From Mikania micrantha (taxonomy: Eukaryota > Streptophyta > Magnoliopsida > Asterales > Asteraceae): a stretch of 64,000 bases of DNA. Positions within the stretch are counted from its first letter, which is position 1; each line of letters begins with the position of its first letter. Location: assembly GCA_009363875.1 (NCBI GenBank), contig CM018692.1:90486137-90550136 (forward strand), given 5' to 3'. The notes beneath the pieces are model-generated. The model was not told where the DNA came from. It saw only the letters and a list, made by a program, of their open reading frames with translations, and made no database searches. Made by a program: the position numbers and the translations under genes. Positions 58,323-64,000 of this stretch are shown here, in pieces.

Positions 58323-58337
58323 GTCTCCCCTAGTTAA
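58323..58337 (-). other. Polypurine tract of element E
   Basis: On the minus strand CTAGGGGAGAC directly precedes the LTR; it follows TAATTTCGGGACGATATTCC, like the pre-tract sequence of A and B. Confidence 0.85.
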
Positions 58338-58355
58338 GGGAATATCGTCCCGAAA

Positions 58356-61300
58356 TTAACTAGCCGAAGGTACTTTAAAAAGATGAGGGTACTTAAGCTT
58401 CATCTGGTCTTCACGTTCCCAGGTGAACTCAGCACCGCGTTTGCCCTCCCATCGTACCTTTACGATCGGGATACGGCTGCGTTTAAGTTTCTTGACCCCA
58501 TGATCCATGATTTCAACCGGACGTTCTATGAATTGCATGTTGTTCTGAATCTGTATGTCTTCCAGTGGAATCTGAACATCATGATCAACTAAGCATTTCT
58601 TAAGATTTGATACATGAAAATATCATGAACATTTCTTAGCTCCATTGGAAGTTTGAGTTTGTAGGCTACGGGACCAATCCGTTCCAGGATCTCAAAAGGT
58701 CCAACGTACCTTGGTGCAAGTTTCCCTTTCTTCCCGAATCGGACAACGCCTTTCCAGGGAGAAACTTTGAGTAAGACTCGGTCACTCACTTGAAACTCAA
58801 GCGGTTTCCGACGTCGATCAGCATAACTCTTCTGCCGATATCGTGCGGCCTTAAGCCGTGATTGAATGATTGTGATTTTGTCTGATGTTTCCTGAATGAG
58901 TTCTAGTCCTACGACCTGTGAGTCACCAACCTCGGTCCAGCAGACCGGTGATCGGCACTTTCTACCATATAAAGCTTCGAATGGTGCACATTGAATGCTC
59001 GTATGATAGCTGTTGTTATACGAAAACTCGATAAGTGGAAGATGAGTGTCCCAACTTCCACCGAAGTCAATGACACAAGAACGAAGCATGTCCTCGAGTG
59101 TTTGGATAGTCCTTTCGCTTTGACCGTCGGTTTGGGGATGATACGCCGTGCTAAGATTAACACGAGTTCCCAAAGCCTTTTGCAATGATTGCCAAAAGCG
59201 AGAAGTGAAACGACTATCGCGATCAGATATGATTGATGTTGGTGTACCATGACGTGCAATGATTTCGTTGATGTACAATGTGGATAACTTCTCCATCTTG
59301 TAATCCTCGCGGATCGGGAGAAAATGAGCAGATTTGGTGAGTCGATCAACGATCACCCAAATCGAATCGAAACCTCGCGGAGTTCTCGGCAACTTAGTTA
59401 TGAAATCCATGGAAATTTGTTCCCATTTCCATTGGGGAATTTCAGGTTGCTGTAGAAGTCCCGAAGGCTTTTGATGTTCTGCTTTGACTTTTGAACATGT
59501 AAGACATTTTCCCACATACAGTGCTATGTCTTTCTTCATTCCCGGCCACCAGTAAGATGTCCTCAAGTCTTGGTACATCTTATCTGCTCCAGGATGAACT
59601 GAGTATCGCGACTTATGAGCCTCATCACAGATGAGTGTGCGCAATTCTTCAGACTTTGGAATCCAAATGCGACCATTGAGATATAACACCCCATCAGCTC
59701 GAGGTTCTAGTTTCTTCTCAATGCCGCAGTCCAAGTCTGTCTTGAGTTGATTGTCTGTTACTACTTGTTGTTGTGCGATACGAATCAAGTCTTTCAGGTT
59801 TGGCTGTGTGTTGATCTCCATGGCTCTGACACGAATTGGCTTGACTGGTTCCTTACGACTAAGAGCATCCGCCACCACATTGGCTTTTCCCGGATGGTAA
59901 CGAATCTCACAGTCGTAATCAGTTAGAAGCTCAACCCAACGTCGTTGTCTCATGTTGAGTTCCTTCTGATTGAGAATGTGTTGCAGGCTCTTGTGGTCTG
60001 TATAGATGACACATTTAGTACCATAAAGGTAGTGCCTCCAAATCTTCAATGCAAAGACCACAGTCCATAACTCAAGGTCATGAGTAGTGTAATTCTTCTC
60101 GTGAACCTTAAGTTGTCTTGAAGCATACGCAATGACCTTGTCCCGTTGCATAAGTACACAACCGAGACCAAGGTTTGAAGCATCACAGTAGACAATGAAA
60201 TCATCACTGCCTTCTGGAAGACTAAGGATAGGGGAATTGCATAACTTCTGTTTAAGAAGTTGAAATGCATCTTCTTGTTTCTGTCCCCATATAAAGGCTT
60301 GACTTTTCTGAGTCAGTGTGGTAAGTGGCAAAGCAATCTTAGAGAAATTTGCAATGAATCTCCTGTAATAGCCCGCCAGACCAAGAAACGAACGAATCTC
60401 TGTTGGAGTAGATGGAGTAGTCCAGTTCTTAATCGCCTCAATCTTTGCTGGATCTACATGTATTCCATCTCTGTTTATGACATGTCCTAAGAAGTGAACC
60501 TCCTTTAGCCAAAATTCACATTTTGAGAATTTAGCATATAGTTGTTCAGTTCTTAGTAACTCTAAGACTTTCCTCAAGTGATCTTCATGTTCTTGTTCCG
60601 ACTTGGAATAGATCAGTATATCATCAATAAAGACAATAACAAACTGGTCTAAGTATGGCCTGCAGACTCGGTTCATCAGATCCATGAACACTGCGGGTGC
60701 ATTGGTCAGCCCAAATGGCATAACCACAAACTCATAGTGTCCATATCGAGTCCTAAATGCAGTCTTTGGTATATCCTCATCATTTACTCTCAACTGATGA
60801 TACCCGGATCGTAAGTCAATCTTAGAGAAACAAGTTGCTCCCTGTAATTGATCAAACAGATCATCGATTCTGGGCAGAGGATATCTATTCTTGATTGTCA
60901 ACTTGTTCAGCTCACGATAATCGATGCACATACGAAATGAACCATCTTTCTTCTTGACAAAGAGAACCGGAGCTCCCCATTGAGAGAAACTCGGTCTTAT
61001 GAATCCTTTGTCTAGAAGTTCCTGAAGTTGACTAGACAGTTCTTGTATCTCAGATGGTGCTAATCGATACGGTGACTTCGCCACTGGGTTTGCTCCAGGG
61101 ACGAGATCGATTCTAAACTCCACTTGTCGGATTGGTGGTAATCCAGGCAAGTCTTCTGGAAACACGTCAGGATAATCTCTGATTACTGGAACGTCTTCAA
61201 CTGCTTTCTTCTCAGGTTTCTTCTCTACTACGTGAGCCAAGAACGCATAGTATTTCTTTCTCAAGTACTTCCTCGCCTTGATGCACGACACAATCTTCAA

Positions 61301-62887
61301 TCCGCGGCAGGGTTTCTCGCCATAGATTCTCATTGTTTCGCCGGACGGTAAAGGAATTCGAATAAGTTTCTCCGAGCATACAATTTCGGCATTGTTTTTG
61401 GATAACCAATCCATTCCTATCACAACTTCAAAACTTCCGAGTGTCATAGGAATAAGATCGATGAGGAAAAGATGGTCGTTTAATCTCAATTCACAACCAT
61501 GTATTACAGAATCTACGAGTATGGTATTACCATCAGCTACTTCTACGGTATAGGGAGCAGTAAGTATAGATGGTTCTATGTTAAGCAAAGAAGCAGTATG
61601 GACAGAGACAAAGCTTTTATCAGCACCAGTATCAAATATGATAGAAACGTAATGACCATGAAGGAGAAATGTACCCGTGACAACTGCTGGCTCCTCGCGT
61701 GCTTCGGCAGCTCCGATAACAAAGGCACGAGCAGTAGCAGTAGTGTTGTTAAGTTTTGGACACTGGTTTCTGAAGTGTCCCTCTGCTCCACAATTATAAC
61801 AGGCCCTTCCACCTGTAGCAGTAGGAGTTGTGGTAGCAATTGTTGCAGCAGCAAGATGAGCAGCTCGGCATGTAGCTGCAAAGTGTCCCATACGCCCACA
61901 CTTGAGACACTTTTTGCATTGAGTGTTGGGCAGATGATGATACTGGCATTTTGTGCAAAGTGGAAACGGGCCAGTATAAAGCTTTCTGGCATTAGCAGGT
62001 TGTGGCATAGCGGTAATAGATGTAGCATGAGTAGGTGCAGCTGCAGTCAACGTTGCAAAGTTCTTGATCGTCTTTTGCTTCTTCTTCTTGTGATGGTGTT
62101 GTTCAGGCTTCTTGCCTTCTTCAATCTGTGTTCTCTTAAATCCCTTCCAGGTGAGCACCCTAGACTTTACATATTCTTTAGTGAGGGTAGCACCAAGCAG
62201 AATTGCTGCCTCCAAAGTAGTGGGGTTGTTTCCCATAACAGTTCCTCGGACAACTAGAGGCAATCCTTCGATGTATTTCTCTATCCTGCGAGATAGAGGA
62301 GTAACCAAATGTGGTACCAGAATGCACAACTCATGGAATCGAGTCGTATACTTTGCGTTCTCACCACTGTCCTGCGCCAAATTCCACATCTCCACCTCGA
62401 GTTTCTTCAGCTCATGTCGTGGGCAAAACTTCTCCACGAGTAAGTTCTTGAAACCGTCCCACGGTAAAGCTAAAGCAACTTCGTGTCCTCTGGTGTTCTT
62501 CTCAGAATTCCACCAGGTGAGTGCGCCTTTGTGAAAAGCGCTTGAGGCCATTTTGACCTTCAGGTTCTCAGGACATCCTGTGAAATCAAGAATATCCTCG
62601 ATGCTCTCTAACCACTGTAGTAGCCCAGTAGCTCCTTCGGTACCAGCGTACTTAGGAGGCTTAGCATCATTGAACTGCTTGAAAGTGAAGTTAGCAGTTC
62701 CAGTAGTTGTAGCATTTGAGTTATGTGCTGAATCACTAGTACTTCCCCGAAGATTCTGGGTAATATCAATGACCATGCCCGGAATGACATCTCTCATGTG
62801 TATAGCGATGGCTTGGGCAATCTTGTTGATCTCATCGTCGTTGCCACTTGTCGAACCCCTTCCGTTAGGATCACGTCGGGGAGGCAT
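58356..62887 (-). pseudogene. Gag-Pol of element E, one frameshift near the C-terminus
   Basis: Start taken at MPPRRDPNGRG (ATG 62887-62885), one base after an acceptor-like TAG; codons upstream are in frame but begin with GTG. The frame is open through Gag, knuckles CLKCGRMGHFAATC and CYNCGAEGHFRNQC, protease FDTGAD, RT FIDDILIYS, RNase H YCDAS, TDHKSL and VADALSR, and integrase. At about 58615-58623 one base is missing from a T run (element strand) within the VHDIF codons, so the main frame ends at 58589. The original frame continues after the break with FIERPVEIMDHGVKKLKRS and the chromodomain-like VKVRWEGKRGAEFTWE, ending at 58356. A sequencing error in the run is possible; if so the element would be coding-competent. 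Confidence 0.93.
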
Positions 62888-63091
62888 TCTACGAATAGAA
62901 GCCACAAGTGGGTCAGTAATGAGAAAGGATACAATTGAATGTGCATGATAAAGTTAGTAATATATCCATACTACTAATATTATCATTCAATTGTAATATG
63001 ATCCAGTATGCGTATAAGTTATCAACTTATTTGCATACTTATCATGTGAATATGTACGATGTTCCATGATCTCACCCCACCAAACCTACAC

Positions 63092-63212
63092 ACTGACACT
63101 TTCCCGATATACCGAAGATAGCTTATATATAGGGCATACGAAAGGGTCAAGCAAACTGCCAGCCCAGACGCCATCCCACCACCGCTTCGATATACCACGA
63201 TCATGTCCTTGC
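63092..63212 (-). repeat. Conserved hairpin module, E leader copy a
   Basis: On the minus strand, arms GGTATATCGAAG and CTTCGGTATATCG pair; outer bases GGACAT and AGTGTC also pair partly. The loop has CGGTGGTGGGATGGCGTCTG and TATGCCCTATATATAAGC. Confidence 0.78.
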
Positions 63213-63594
63213 TAGCATTTGGCAACATGTTTTGTACTGTTTTGCACGTGTGTTCCATTGATTTAGAATCCCATGATCTTTGATTAACTTGAACTATGAT
63301 TATGTTATGTGTGCACCTACTAACAGTTGTTAACATGTAGAACTAAGTAATATGAGTGCTCTACATTGTTATTGTTAAACTATGTTAGTAAGTACTAATG
63401 ATGTAATCACTCAAGAATTTCACTTAAGGTTTACATTGAACGAATGTTCACAACTTGATTGATTCACCATAATGTTTGGTTCATCCAAGTTTGAATTGCA
63501 TTATGATTGTATCCCAAATGTTTGTACCCCATGTGTTAGACTAATGTTCAATGTTCCCAGTTGCTCCCAAATCCTCACTCCAAATACGAACGCC

Positions 63595-63675
63595 GGATTC
63601 CCCCTAACATACTGAAATAAGCTTATATATAGGGTAAGCTCTCACCGACCCACCACTTACCTCAGCACGTCAGCG
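63595..63675 (-). repeat. Conserved hairpin module, E leader copy b
   Basis: On the minus strand, TGCTGAGGTAAG and CTTATTTCAGTA pair around GTGGTGGGTCGGTGAG and ACCCTATATATAAGC. It is a degenerate but recognisable copy. Confidence 0.62.
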
Positions 63676-64000
63676 TTAATCCGTCGTTTATATTTGGGGC
63701 TAAGATTCCAACTGTTGATTGATTATGATTGTTTCATGATTGCCTCTTGTACTATGGATATGATTATGACTGTGTAAACCACGGTTCTTAATTTACTTGA
63801 AATTAAAACCTTAGGTTTCTGTGTATGTGTCCTAGGTTGATTTAACCTAGATTCTCAATACCTACAGTATCGAGTATAATGATCTCCTGTGAGAACTTCA
63901 ACTAAAGAATACTGTTACACAGATTCTAAGTTATAAAGTTCCTATGATAATGAACACCTGACAATGATAACATGACAAGGATTTCAAATCAAGATTCTAA

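Larger units (their letters stand above)
54497..64000 (-). mobile_element. Element E: Tekay-type Ty3/gypsy on minus strand, 5' end outside window
   Basis: Read on the minus strand, visible parts are the leader (64000-62888), gag-pol (62887-58356), purine tract (58323-58337 region) and 3' LTR (58322-54497). The primer site and 5' LTR lie to the right of the window. The base motif next to the LTR end is CAACC (54492-54496), the expected target duplication; its partner cannot be seen. Only one coding defect was found, so the copy may be young. Confidence 0.93.
62888..64000 (-). other. Leader of element E, with two hairpin modules, running off the window
   Basis: Untranslated sequence upstream of gag on the minus strand, comparable to the long leader of D. 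Hairpin modules are at 63092-63212 and 63595-63675. Nearest to gag, TACTGAC (minus strand, 62918-62912) and TTCTATTCGTAG (ending 62889) form a branch point and acceptor next to the ATG. No primer site is found up to 64000, so the leader exceeds 1.1 kb. No credible frame. Confidence 0.75.

Noticed and set aside
61499..62257. A 252-residue plus-strand frame inside E
   Set aside because: It is the antisense shadow of the E gag-pol frame, which has recognisable zinc knuckles and protease motifs on the minus strand.

Overview
This window is plant nuclear DNA, from a gene-poor, repeat-filled region. I see no ordinary host gene, tRNA or rRNA. Nearly all of it is LTR retrotransposons inserted into one another. 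The organism is probably a flowering plant of the daisy family (Asteraceae). The gypsy elements are of the Tekay/Del chromovirus type: long LTRs of 3.6-4.1 kb, an initiator-Met tRNA primer site, one gag-pol frame and a C-terminal chromodomain. The copia element carries an accessory ORF after pol that resembles ORFs I recall from Asteraceae SIRE/Maximus-type elements. The family assignment is an inference.

Layout. 1-1743: 3' part of an LTR (G), with a 142-bp tandem repeat. 1744-2227 and 27800-29586: pieces of another gypsy LTR (F), the oldest host layer. 2228-27794: gypsy element A, same strand, target-site duplication (TSD) CCATG, coding region decayed. 11411-23949: gypsy element B inside the 3' LTR of A, TSD GTTAA, with an uninterrupted gag-pol frame and almost identical LTRs; it looks very young. 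29587-54496: a decayed SIRE-like copia element inserted in F. Its 3' end lies beyond the window. 31906-41297: gypsy element D inserted in the copia gag, TSD TTCAT, with one nonsense codon and the end of pol missing. 41298-47024: a second, about 99.9% identical copy of the copia 5' part plus the D LTR, after which the copia continues to 54496. 54497-64000: gypsy element E on the minus strand, inserted in the copia accessory ORF and running off the right edge.

Order of events, inferred: G and F first; then copia and A into F; B into A; D and E into copia; then a rearrangement, or an assembly error, that duplicated 5.7 kb at the D/copia boundary.

The most interesting signals are shared, non-coding features of the gypsy LTRs and leaders. 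(1) A hairpin of about 110 bp has a conserved loop (GGTGGTGGGAcGG ... TATGCCCTATATATA) and arms that change in a compensatory way between copies. (2) Paired palindromes lie upstream of the putative promoter, each with the loop GGTGACGAt. (3) A promoter-like block (TATA-like sequence where visible, then a TC-rich patch) is followed by consensus splice donors and acceptors inside the LTR, and by a splice acceptor 1-5 nt before the gag ATG in all four families. Together these suggest that Gag-Pol is made from a spliced RNA, leaving the unspliced RNA, with its primer site, for reverse transcription. The copia element likewise has a splice acceptor directly at its accessory ORF start. All comparisons were done by eye.
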